Assembly (NCBI GenBank): GCA_015061765.1
Contig: SUVZ01000287.1
Span: 1 to 5,515 of the forward strand
Reading direction: 5' to 3'
From: Lentisphaerota bacterium
GTDB lineage: Bacteria; Verrucomicrobiota; Kiritimatiellia; RFP12; UBA1067
DNA: 5,515 nt
Part shown: positions 1 through 5,515 of the stretch, piece by piece
Numbering within the stretch: the stretch's first letter is position 1
Layout of the letters: each line of letters opens with the position of its first letter
Position numbers and translations under genes: made by a program
Notes under the pieces: model-generated
The model's database searches: none
What the model was told of the DNA's origin: nothing
What the model saw: the letters and a program-made list of their open reading frames with translations, nothing else

Positions 1-675
1 GGCTTGAAAAGCGGGCGGCGGACGGGCGGTTGGGCGTTCCCCGTGTGGGAAGCATACAGAGATGCCGATTTTGATAAGGCGCTTTCATATCTGGATCTGA
101 CGACATTGCCGGCGGACTTTAAGATAACGGAGCATACAAACAAAGTCGCAAAAGGAGAACTTAAAGGATGCACGCGTCTGTATGGAAACTATATCACCAA
201 GGTTGATAAAACGACTGTTCTTCTGCATGACATCAATCATGTCGTCACTGGTGAAAATCAGAGCGGAACGGCTACCAACAGGTATGTGTTTACAGAACAC
301 CGCAAGAACGGGAACGAATTGCTGTTGAACTGTGAATCGAAACGAAAAGTAACGTTTGATCTGAATACGCGAGCCAAACTGTCGGATACGGAAGAAAACG
401 AAACCAGTTTTCTGTTGTTGCTCTACCGATCCAAACAGAAATACAGTCGAATGCGCGACGGTGAACAAGTCCGTCATCGCGTTTTATGGCGCCTTTGGGA
501 TTGGAAGGAGGTTGATGGGAATGTATCGCTTGATGTGTTTCCGGGACTCACCTATGACCGTCGCAAAGATGGTTACACAAAGACTTCATTCCTATGGAGA
601 TTATTTCGCGACGAGAAGCATGGAAGTTCGAAAACGAGCATAGACTTCCTCTTTGTGCCAATATGGAGGGATTGA
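1..675 (+). CDS. C-terminal part of an unrecognised protein with aromatic strand repeats (5' partial)
   Basis: I do not recognise the family. The frame is open to the left edge (the first codon in the window is Gly), and no ribosome binding site can be seen before the TTG at position 4, so this is most likely the end of a longer gene; about 224 residues are visible. The last 90 residues look like a tandem β-strand repeat. Short hydrophobic and aromatic stretches (SFLLLLY, VLWRLW, LDVFPGLTY, SFLWRLF, IDFLFVPIW) are separated by charged turns such as MRDGEQ, KEVDGN, RRKDGY and DEKHGS. The LWRL(W/F) motif occurs twice, about 41 residues apart. Alternating polar and aromatic strands suggest a β-solenoid or an outer-membrane β-structure, but this is inference. 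No catalytic motif or clear transmembrane helix is visible. GC content is about 47% by hand count, well below the genes to the right, so its history or expression level may differ. The stop is TGA at 673-675. Confidence 0.6.
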   Translation, partial: GLKSGRRTGGWAFPVWEAYRDADFDKALSYLDLTTLPADFKITEHTNKVAKGELKGCTRLYGNYITKVDKTTVLLHDINHVVTGENQSGTATNRYVFTEHRKNGNELLLNCESKRKVTFDLNTRAKLSDTEENETSFLLLLYRSKQKYSRMRDGEQVRHRVLWRLWDWKEVDGNVSLDVFPGLTYDRRKDGYTKTSFLWRLFRDEKHGSSKTSIDFLFVPIWRD

Positions 676-814
676 CGAATAATTGATTAAGGCAAAGGGG
701 AAGTGTTGCGATTCCGTCTGCATTGTGATCTTGCCTGGAATTTGAAACTTAAACGCTCCCCACTCACATAGTCCATTTAAAGACGAATATTTTTGAAATA
801 AATCCCCATTGGGA

Positions 815-842
815 TTGACTTGAATTGTCCGGTTGTGATACC
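815..842 (+). promoter_or_regulatory. Candidate promoter for fucI
   Basis: TTGACT (815-820) matches the -35 consensus at five of six positions. After a 16-base spacer comes GATACC (837-842), which matches the -10 consensus at only three of six but is preceded by an extended -10 TG (834-835). Transcription would begin near 849, leaving a leader of about 93 bases before fucI. A 6-bp inverted repeat, AATCCC/GGGATT (801-806 and 811-816), runs into the -35 box. The rest of 676-941 shows no gene and no convincing terminator for the upstream gene. Confidence 0.35.
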
Positions 843-929
843 ATACCGAGGCAATTGAGGAAGAGCGTGTCATCTCACCCACGGGATGGCAGTTCAGGAA
901 TTTTTCGAAAATCCATAATTTATAAAGTG

Positions 930-936
930 AGGAGGT
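930..936 (+). promoter_or_regulatory. Strong ribosome binding site that fixes the fucI start
   Basis: AGGAGGT lies five bases before the ATG at 942. It is a near-perfect Shine-Dalgarno sequence. It decides between this start and an in-frame ATG at 825 that would add 39 residues with no counterpart in FucI proteins. Confidence 0.85.
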
Positions 937-941
937 TTTAT

Positions 942-2732
942 ATGGCACAGACAGTTTGGGGAATGAATGGTTTCCCCAAGGTCGGGGTACGTCCGATCAT
1001 CGATGGCCGACGCCGCGGCGTGCGCGAGTCTCTTGAGGTCCAGACAATGAAGATGGCCGAGACTGCCGCCAAACTCATTTCGTCAAGTCTATGCTATCCT
1101 GATGGTTCACCCGTCGAGTGCGTGATCGCCGACACCACGATCGGTGGCGTCTACGAGGCGGAGAAGTGCGCGAAGAAGTTCCGCGAGAGCAATGTGGGAG
1201 TGTCGCTCTCCGTCACCCCCTGCTGGTGCTACGGTACAGAGACGATGGACGCAGATCCTCTCATGCCAAAGGCTGTATGGGGATTCAACGGCACGGAGCG
1301 TCCCGGCGCCGTCTATCTCGCCTGCATGCTTGCCGGTTACGCACAGCGCGGAATGCCGGCATACGGCATCTACGGACGTGAGGTTCAGGATGCAGCCGAT
1401 ACATCCGTCCCGGAGGACGTGAAGGAGAAGATTCTCCGCTTCGTCAAGGCCGGTCTTGCCGTCGCGATGATGAAGGGCAAGAGCTACCTCTCCGTAGGAA
1501 CGTCGTCCATGGGCATAGCCGGTTCGTTCGTGAACGTCGATTTCTTCCAGGATTACCTTGGGATGCGTCCAGAGAACATGGACATGTGCGAGATCGAGCG
1601 CCGCATCGCCGAGGGCATCTACGACGCCGACGAATACGCTAAGGCGCTTGCATGGGCGAAGAAATGGTGCAAGGAGGGCAAGGACTACAACCCCAAGGCA
1701 ATCCAGAAGAGCCGCGAGGCCAAGGATCGCGACTGGGAATACATCGTGAAGATGGCCATCGTCATGCGCGACATGATGGTCGGCAACCCCAAACTTGCCG
1801 AGATGGGCTTTGGCGAGGAGGCTGTCGGGCGCAACGCGATCGCCGCCGGATTCCAGGGACAGCGCCAATGGACCGATCACTGGCCGAACGGCGATTTCAT
1901 GGAAGCGATGCTCAACAGCACGTTCGACTGGAACGGTCCGCGTGCGCCGCATATCGTCGCCACTGAGAACGATTCCCTCAACGGCGTCTGCATGCTGATG
2001 CTGAACCTCCTCACGAACCGTGCGGCCATGTTCGCGGACGTGCGCACCTACTGGAGCGATGCTTCCGTCAAGCGCGCCACGGGCAAGGGACTTTCCGGCA
2101 TTGCCAAGCAGGGCATCATACATCTGCTGAATTCCGGCAGTTGCTGCCTTGACGCCGCAGGCGCGATGAAGGAGAATGGCAGGCCGGTGTTCAAGAACTG
2201 GTGGAACGTGACTCAGAGGGATATCGACGCCACGATGAAGGCGACGAAATGGGTGCCGGCAGGGGTCGAATATTTCCGAGGCGGCGGTTTCTCCTCGTCC
2301 TTCCTCACGCCGAAGGGTATGCCGCTTACGATGACGCGCATCTCCTACGTCAAGGGACAGGGACCGGTCCTGCAGATCGCCGAAGGCTGGTCGGTGGAAC
2401 TTGACAAGGCCCAGAACGACAAGCTCATGCTTCGCACGAATCCGGAATGGCCATGCACGTGGTTCACGCCGCGTCTCACAGGCAAGGGCTCCTTCAAGGA
2501 CGTTTATTCCGTGATGAACTCCTGGTCCGCGAATCATGGCGCGATTGCGTTCGGACATGTCGGTGCAGATCTCATCACGCTTGCCGCAATGCTCCGCATA
2601 CCGGTCGCGATGCACAACGTTCCCGAAGAGAACGTGTACCGTCCCCACTGCTGGGGGCTGTTCGGGGAGTCCGACGATCCCACAGGCGCAGACTACCGCG
2701 CATGCAGGAACTTCGGTCCGCTGTACGGTTGA
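942..2732 (+). CDS. fucI: L-fucose isomerase
   Basis: This cytoplasmic, Mn2+-dependent ketol isomerase converts L-fucose to L-fuculose, the first step of the classical fucose pathway; family members also act on D-arabinose. The product is 596 residues against 591 in E. coli and aligns end to end from memory, so it is complete. Clear family blocks are [17 protein letters not shown] (15-31), VTPCWCYG (91-98), [15 protein letters not shown] (113-127), AAGFQGQR (301-308), ATENDSLNG (340-348), ADVRTYW (365-371), YFRGGGFSS (444-452), [11 protein letters not shown] (477-487) and FGPLYG at the end. E342, D366 and H532 match the E. coli metal and catalytic residues E337, D361 and H528, so an active enzyme is expected. 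The start is set by AGGAGGT. No fucose kinase, fuculose-phosphate aldolase or fucose transporter is in the window; they may lie elsewhere. tsaE follows after 25 bases with no terminator visible between them, so cotranscription is likely. Confidence 0.97.
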   Translation: MAQTVWGMNGFPKVGVRPIIDGRRRGVRESLEVQTMKMAETAAKLISSSLCYPDGSPVECVIADTTIGGVYEAEKCAKKFRESNVGVSLSVTPCWCYGTETMDADPLMPKAVWGFNGTERPGAVYLACMLAGYAQRGMPAYGIYGREVQDAADTSVPEDVKEKILRFVKAGLAVAMMKGKSYLSVGTSSMGIAGSFVNVDFFQDYLGMRPENMDMCEIERRIAEGIYDADEYAKALAWAKKWCKEGKDYNPKAIQKSREAKDRDWEYIVKMAIVMRDMMVGNPKLAEMGFGEEAVGRNAIAAGFQGQRQWTDHWPNGDFMEAMLNSTFDWNGPRAPHIVATENDSLNGVCMLMLNLLTNRAAMFADVRTYWSDASVKRATGKGLSGIAKQGIIHLLNSGSCCLDAAGAMKENGRPVFKNWWNVTQRDIDATMKATKWVPAGVEYFRGGGFSSSFLTPKGMPLTMTRISYVKGQGPVLQIAEGWSVELDKAQNDKLMLRTNPEWPCTWFTPRLTGKGSFKDVYSVMNSWSANHGAIAFGHVGADLITLAAMLRIPVAMHNVPEENVYRPHCWGLFGESDDPTGADYRACRNFGPLYG

Positions 2733-2757
2733 TCGGGTATTTGGGTGTTTGAATCGC

Positions 2758-3183
2758 ATGTTGTTTGAAACGCACAGCGAGATTGAGACGTGGGAGGTGG
2801 CGAAGCGGTTCGCCCTCACCCTTGCTCCCGGTGACGTTGTGTGTCTCGAGGGGGATCTGGGGGCGGGAAAGACCACGTTCACCCAAGGTCTGTGCGCCGC
2901 TCTCGGAGCAAGGCGCACCGTTACCAGCCCGACGTTCTGCATCGTCTCGGAGCATCCGGCCGAACGCTTCCTTGTTGTGCACATGGATCTCTACCGTCTG
3001 CATGACGAGGATGACGTACTGCAGGTCGGCTGGGAGGACTATCTCGCACAGGGAGCCGTCCTTGTCGTAGAGTGGCCGGACCGCGCCGGCTCCCTGATAC
3101 CGTCAGACGCAAAGCATATCCGTTTCACCTATGGAGCGGACGGTGCGACCCGCACGATTTCAATATCGGATGCGGCATCATGA
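2758..3183 (+). CDS. tsaE: tRNA threonylcarbamoyladenosine biosynthesis ATPase TsaE
   Basis: TsaE is the small P-loop ATPase that works with TsaB, TsaC and TsaD to make t6A at position 37 of tRNAs reading ANN codons; it acts in the cytoplasm on the TsaBD complex. The product is 141 residues, slightly shorter than the roughly 153-158 usual in E. coli and Bacillus. The Walker A motif GDLGAGKTT is at 32-40 with K38. TSPTF is at 56-60, HMDLYRL at 75-81 and VEWPDRAG at about 104-111, all in family order. The ATG at 2758 places the first β-strand at a normal distance, although the Shine-Dalgarno sequence before it is weak. An in-frame TTG at 2749 is possible. Longer versions would overlap fucI and are unlikely. 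Its place directly after fucI looks incidental, since t6A synthesis is housekeeping. The stop overlaps an in-frame ATG of the next gene (ATGA, 3180-3183). Confidence 0.94.
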   Translation: MLFETHSEIETWEVAKRFALTLAPGDVVCLEGDLGAGKTTFTQGLCAALGARRTVTSPTFCIVSEHPAERFLVVHMDLYRLHDEDDVLQVGWEDYLAQGAVLVVEWPDRAGSLIPSDAKHIRFTYGADGATRTISISDAAS

Positions 3184-3245
3184 GCATGTTTTCGGCAAAG
3201 GGATACCGCTATGCGGGGGCGGCATGTTTTCCGGCCGGTTGCAAT

Positions 3246-3253
3246 GGAGGGGA
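3246..3253 (+). promoter_or_regulatory. Ribosome binding site deciding the oxidoreductase start
   Basis: GGAGGGGA sits seven bases before the ATG at 3261. That start puts the first β-strand of the Rossmann fold at residue 6, as is normal in the family. It is preferred over the ATG at 3180, which overlaps the tsaE stop. Confidence 0.75.
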
Positions 3254-3260
3254 TTCGTAT

Positions 3261-4214
3261 ATGTCACATGAACCAGTGGGTGTCGTAATTGTCGGCACGG
3301 GTCTGATTGCGCGCTTTCACGCCCAGGCGGTGAATGCGAGCGAAAAGCTGAAGCTCGTTGCGGTGGTCCATCCGGTGGAAGGGCATGGCGATGCCTTTGC
3401 CGCCGAGTTCGGGGTGCCCCTATTCCATGATTGCGACGAGGCTCTTTCCCGCTCCGACGTCGGGATGGTGCTGGTGGCCTCTCCGTCCGGCGCCCATGAT
3501 GAGGCTGTCCTTGCCGCCGCTCGCCACCGCAAGCCGGTGCTTGTCGAGAAGCCGCTGACGATATCCTCCGAACGCGCGGATAGGCTCATCGCCGCCTGTG
3601 AAGAGACCGGCACTCCGCTGGGCGGCATATTCCAGTCCCGCTTTACGGACGAGTTCAGGAAACTCAAGGAGACTGTCGATTCCGGTTCTCTCGGCAGGAT
3701 CACGTTCGTGCGCGTCGACGTTCCGTGGTGGCGCGACGATTCCTACTACGCCGGATCATGGCACGGAACTCTCGATATGGACGGCGGCGGCGCTCTGATC
3801 AACCAGGCCATACACATGGTGGACTGGCTTACGGCCCTCATGCCGCCGGTTGCGGACGTCAAGTCCTTCACGGCCACGCTGGCCCACCAGATGGAGGCTG
3901 AGGATACGGCCGCAGCGGTGCTTCGGTTCGAGGGAGGCGCCCTGGGCGCGATCTATGCGACAACGGCATCGTATCCCGGACGCCCGAAGCGCATGGAGAT
4001 CACCGGAACCAAAGGCACATACGTGTATGAGGATTCCGCGCACGGGGTATCGCGCCCCGACCAGCTCGAGTTCACCGCGCACCAGAGATGTTTCGAGGCG
4101 TTTGCCGATTCCCTGAACGGAGGGGATCCGTACCCGATTGACGGCAGGGAGTCGCGTGTGGCTCTTGACCTCATTACACGCATCTACGCCGAGAACGTCC
4201 GCAAAGACGCTTGA
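3261..4214 (+). CDS. Gfo/Idh/MocA-family NAD(P)-dependent oxidoreductase
   Basis: Members of this family oxidise or reduce a sugar, inositol or related hydroxyl group using NAD(P). The product is 317 residues, a little short for the family. The N-terminal Rossmann domain begins with VGVVIVGTGLIARFHAQAV, giving the GxGxxA dinucleotide motif at 12-17. The family EKP motif is at 96-98 with the expected catalytic Lys97. The C-terminal α/β domain carries DGGGALINQAIHMVDW (174-189), where Asn181 and His185 occupy the usual catalytic pair; many relatives have Asp instead of Asn181. Where NAD-specific relatives usually have an acidic residue after the second strand (VAVxD), this protein has VAVVH with His37, so cofactor preference is unclear. 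The substrate cannot be read. Proximity to fucI makes a sugar possible, but tsaE lies between them. No signal peptide is seen with the chosen start. An alternative start at 3180 would add 27 residues. Confidence 0.9.
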   Translation: MSHEPVGVVIVGTGLIARFHAQAVNASEKLKLVAVVHPVEGHGDAFAAEFGVPLFHDCDEALSRSDVGMVLVASPSGAHDEAVLAAARHRKPVLVEKPLTISSERADRLIAACEETGTPLGGIFQSRFTDEFRKLKETVDSGSLGRITFVRVDVPWWRDDSYYAGSWHGTLDMDGGGALINQAIHMVDWLTALMPPVADVKSFTATLAHQMEAEDTAAAVLRFEGGALGAIYATTASYPGRPKRMEITGTKGTYVYEDSAHGVSRPDQLEFTAHQRCFEAFADSLNGGDPYPIDGRESRVALDLITRIYAENVRKDA

Positions 4215-4236
4215 GCGCAGACGTAAGGACAGTGGA

Positions 4237-4344
4237 ATGAATGATGCTGACAGGCCGGAAGAGAGAGAGGGGGCGAAGATCGACGAGTTCTTCAAAAGCT
4301 TTCGTCGCCACAGGGGGCATCATGTGTCAAAGGTAGGCTTTTGA
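4237..4344 (+). CDS. Possible small charged protein, 35 residues
   Basis: I do not recognise this. An ATG at 4237 follows AAGGA (4225-4229) with a seven-base gap, 22 bases after the oxidoreductase stop, so it is placed like the last gene of that unit. The product is strongly charged: an acidic and basic N-terminal half (MNDADRPEEREGAK), then IDEFFKSFRRHRGHHVSKVGF, with a Phe/Arg/His-rich stretch that could form an amphipathic helix and bind nucleic acid or membrane. There are no Cys pairs and no transmembrane segment. It may be a real short gene or a chance frame; the ribosome binding site and spacing are its only support. Confidence 0.35.
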   Translation: MNDADRPEEREGAKIDEFFKSFRRHRGHHVSKVGF

Positions 4345-4361
4345 CTTAGCAGTGCTTTATG

Positions 4362-4411
4362 AGGTAAGAATTTGCCTAATCGGATAGATTTCGGGCTTTC
4401 AACCGCCGATT
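4362..4411 (+). repeat. Small inverted repeats before the ribosomal operon promoter
   Basis: AGGTAA (4362-4367) can pair with TTGCCT (4372-4377) over a four-base loop, with one G-U pair. AATCGG (4378-4383) pairs exactly with CCGATT (4406-4411) across a 22-base loop. The two lie end to end. Neither is followed by a run of T on either strand, so they are not standard intrinsic terminators. They may be a weak terminator, a protein site or chance; the region is AT-rich. Confidence 0.3.
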
Positions 4412-4432
4412 CTAAAAAATAAAAATATTCTC

Positions 4433-4461
4433 TTGATTTTCTATTCCGATTATGGTTTAAT
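4433..4461 (+). promoter_or_regulatory. Promoter of the rpmJ-rpsM-rpsK operon
   Basis: TTGATT (4433-4438) and TTTAAT (4456-4461) are separated by 17 bases, matching the consensus at four and five of six positions. The -10 box has an extended TG (4453-4454). An A/T-rich stretch (about 4412-4430) lies just upstream, as expected for an UP element at a strong promoter. Transcription would start near 4468, leaving a leader of about 30 bases. This is too short for the folded S4-binding leader that controls the E. coli alpha operon. Confidence 0.6.
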
Positions 4462-4497
4462 AATGGCTCTTTTTGACCAAGGAAGAAGAAGAATAAC

Positions 4498-4611
4498 ATG
4501 AAAGTTCGCAGTTCTGTCCGTCGCATATGCGAAAATTGCCGCATCATCCGTCGCAAGGGTGTTGTGCGTGTCATTTGCACCAATCCGCGCCATAAGCAGC
4601 GTCAGGGTTAA
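4498..4611 (+). CDS. rpmJ: Ribosomal protein bL36
   Basis: This is the smallest protein of the large ribosomal subunit, binding 23S rRNA near the base of the L7/L12 stalk region. The product is 37 residues, beginning [20 protein letters not shown] and ending HKQRQG. It is the zinc-binding (C+) type: Cys11, Cys14, Cys27 and His32 form the Cx2C...C...H ligand set. This implies that zinc limitation could matter for the protein, as known in other bacteria that swap to zinc-free copies. The ribosome binding region is purine-rich (AAGGAAGAAGAAGAA, 4479-4493) with a rather distant core. It is the first gene of the ribosomal unit, with rpsM 21 bases downstream. In many bacteria infA or secY precedes it; here neither does. 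Confidence 0.97.
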   Translation: MKVRSSVRRICENCRIIRRKGVVRVICTNPRHKQRQG

Positions 4612-4632
4612 TAAAGAAAAGGGAATAAACAC

Positions 4633-5013
4633 ATGCCGAGACTCATGGGTGTGGACATTCCGGGCAAGAAGCAGAGCCGCTTCGCGCTCCGTTATATCCA
4701 CGGTATTGGACCGAAGCGTGCGGACGATGTTCTCGCCGCTTGCAAGATTGATCCCGCCAAGAAGGCGGACGATCTCTCTCAGGACGAGATCCACGCGATC
4801 ACCACCTACATTCAGGACAACTACCGCGTCGAGGGTGATCTCCGTCGTGAAGTGTCCCAGAACATCCGCCGTCTGATTCAGATTGGATCATATCGCGGTC
4901 TCCGTCACAAGAGGGGGCTTCCGGTGCGCGGTCAGCGTACGAAGACAAATGCGAAGACGCGCAAGGGCAACCGCAAGGCGTCGTCGGCCGCGATTCGTGC
5001 CGGCAAGAAGTAA
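4633..5013 (+). CDS. rpsM: Ribosomal protein uS13
   Basis: S13 sits in the head of the 30S subunit and makes bridges to the 50S subunit; its basic tail reaches towards the tRNA in the P site. The product is 126 residues against 118 in E. coli. The N-terminal signature is IPGKKQSRFALRYIHGIGPK (9-28), followed by the helical region (DLRREVSQNIRRLIQIGSYRG) and the rRNA-binding block LRHKRGLPVRGQRTKTNAKT. The tail after KGNRK is longer than in E. coli and ends with ASSAAIRAGKK. The ribosome binding site AAAAGGGA (4617-4624) lies eight bases before the ATG. The gap to rpsK is 28 bases with no terminator, so both are cotranscribed with rpmJ. Confidence 0.98.
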   Translation: MPRLMGVDIPGKKQSRFALRYIHGIGPKRADDVLAACKIDPAKKADDLSQDEIHAITTYIQDNYRVEGDLRREVSQNIRRLIQIGSYRGLRHKRGLPVRGQRTKTNAKTRKGNRKASSAAIRAGKK

Positions 5014-5041
5014 GCGCTTTTATTGAACAAACAGGAAAGCA

Positions 5042-5515
5042 ATGAGCGAAGAAACACTCAAGCAGCCCGAAGTCGCCGCTGAAGCGGCGCCGATTGCTGC
5101 CTCTGATGCCGCCGAAGGGGCGGCCGAGGGCGCCGCAGCGCCCGCGAAGAAGGTTCGTGCCGGCAAGTCGATTCCCGCAGGAATTGCCTTCATCCGCAGC
5201 ACGTTCAACAACACGCAGGTGTCGATTGCCGACGCCCGCGGCGGTGTCATCGCCTGGAGTTCCGCCGGCAAGGCAGGCTTCAAGGGATCCCGCAAGTCCA
5301 CGGCGTTTGCCGCGACGATGGTGGCTCAGGATGCCGCCCGTACGGCCGTCGCCAAGGGCATGCATGAATGCGAAGTGCGCATGCAGGGTGCAGGTCAGGG
5401 TCGTGAATCCGCAGTTCGTGCGATTCAGGCAGCAGGCATTCGCGTTACGATGATTACCGACACGACGCCGCTCGCTCACAACGGGTGCCGTCCGCGCAAA
5501 CGGAGGAGAGTGTAA
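5042..5515 (+). CDS. rpsK: Ribosomal protein uS11 with acidic, Ala-rich N-terminal extension
   Basis: S11 is part of the 30S platform and contacts 16S rRNA and the mRNA exit path. The product is 157 residues against 129 in E. coli; the difference is an N-terminal extension of 28 residues. The first 35 residues contain 14 Ala and 7 Asp/Glu but only one Lys, followed by a basic KKVRAGK and then the conserved core (FNNT at 55-58, GFKGSRKST at 79-87, [12 protein letters not shown] at the end). Asn147 matches E. coli Asn119, which is found as isoaspartate there. AGGAAA (5033-5038) is five bases before the ATG. No other ATG, GTG or TTG occurs in frame before the core, so the extension cannot be a start error. 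The usual GPGxGRE loop reads GAGQGRES (116-123). The gene is complete and ends on the last base of the window; rpsD and rpoA would be expected next. Confidence 0.97.
   Translation: MSEETLKQPEVAAEAAPIAASDAAEGAAEGAAAPAKKVRAGKSIPAGIAFIRSTFNNTQVSIADARGGVIAWSSAGKAGFKGSRKSTAFAATMVAQDAARTAVAKGMHECEVRMQGAGQGRESAVRAIQAAGIRVTMITDTTPLAHNGCRPRKRRRV

Noticed and set aside
691..741. Terminator after the left-edge gene (GGCAA...TTGCC, ATTCC...GGAAT)
   Set aside because: The stems are only 5 bp with long gaps, and no T run follows.
722..838. TGTGA half-sites (near 724 and at 834-838) as CRP sites for fucI
   Set aside because: Neither has the matching TCACA half at the right spacing, and one overlaps the extended -10 region.
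825..941. Upstream in-frame ATG adding 39 residues to FucI
   Set aside because: The near-perfect AGGAGGT before 942, family length and the low-quality added sequence all favour 942. The start at 825 would also lie inside the candidate promoter.
1107..2984. Long open frame of 625 codons on the minus strand opposite fucI
   Set aside because: The plus strand encodes a clear full-length fucose isomerase. The antisense frame is open because of the GC-rich codon pattern; its product is Arg/His-rich with no recognisable domain and it runs on into tsaE.
4341..4371. Second promoter (TTGACT at 4341-4346 with a -10 near 4365)
   Set aside because: The best -10 match at 4366-4371 has a 19-base spacer, and those at 17 bases fit poorly; the promoter at 4433-4461 is much better.
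4612..4632. S4-binding regulatory leader of the alpha operon before rpsM
   Set aside because: Only 21 bases separate rpmJ and rpsM, too short for the known pseudoknot structure.
4799..5479. Minus-strand open frame of 226 codons opposite rpsM and rpsK
   Set aside because: It mirrors two certain ribosomal protein genes, crosses their gap, and has a Cys/Arg/Gly-rich product typical of shadow frames.

Overview
The window looks like ordinary bacterial chromosome. It holds a left-edge fragment of an unrecognised gene, a sugar isomerase gene (fucI), a tRNA-modification gene (tsaE), a Gfo/Idh/MocA-family oxidoreductase, a possible very small gene, and the start of a ribosomal protein operon (rpmJ-rpsM-rpsK). 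All supported genes are on the + strand. Coding DNA is GC-rich (about 60% in sampled lines of fucI), except the left-edge gene, which is about 47% GC by hand count. Shine-Dalgarno sites are mostly clear. The mix of an anaerobe-type fucose isomerase, an Ala/Glu-rich S11 extension and aromatic strand repeats in the left-edge protein would fit a gut-associated member of the PVC group (Lentisphaerota or Kiritimatiellota). That placement is an inference from impression, not a proven assignment.

Layout: 1-675 is the C-terminal part of an unknown protein. 676-941 is a gene-free, AT-rich stretch with a candidate promoter and a strong ribosome binding site for fucI. 942-2732 is full-length fucI. 2758-3183 is tsaE, 25 bases after fucI. 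3261-4214 is the oxidoreductase, which has its own strong ribosome binding site but also an in-frame upstream ATG overlapping the tsaE stop. 4237-4344 is a possible 35-residue protein. 4345-4497 is AT-rich, with several small inverted repeats and then a good extended -10 promoter. 4498-5515 holds rpmJ, rpsM and rpsK, tightly spaced, with rpsK ending on the last base of the window.

How they work together: FucI interconverts L-fucose and L-fuculose. TsaE is the ATPase for the t6A37 tRNA modification and has no direct link to fucose. The oxidoreductase could act on a sugar, but its substrate cannot be read from the sequence. The three or four middle genes have short gaps and the same strand, so they may be cotranscribed. 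The ribosomal genes seem to start from their own promoter. In many bacteria secY, map and infA lie just upstream of rpmJ; here that position is taken by unrelated genes.

No clear new biological system is visible. The points most worth a second look are the 28-residue acidic Ala-rich extension of S11, the strand-repeat protein at the left edge, the ambiguous tsaE/oxidoreductase junction, and the uncoupled start of the ribosomal operon.
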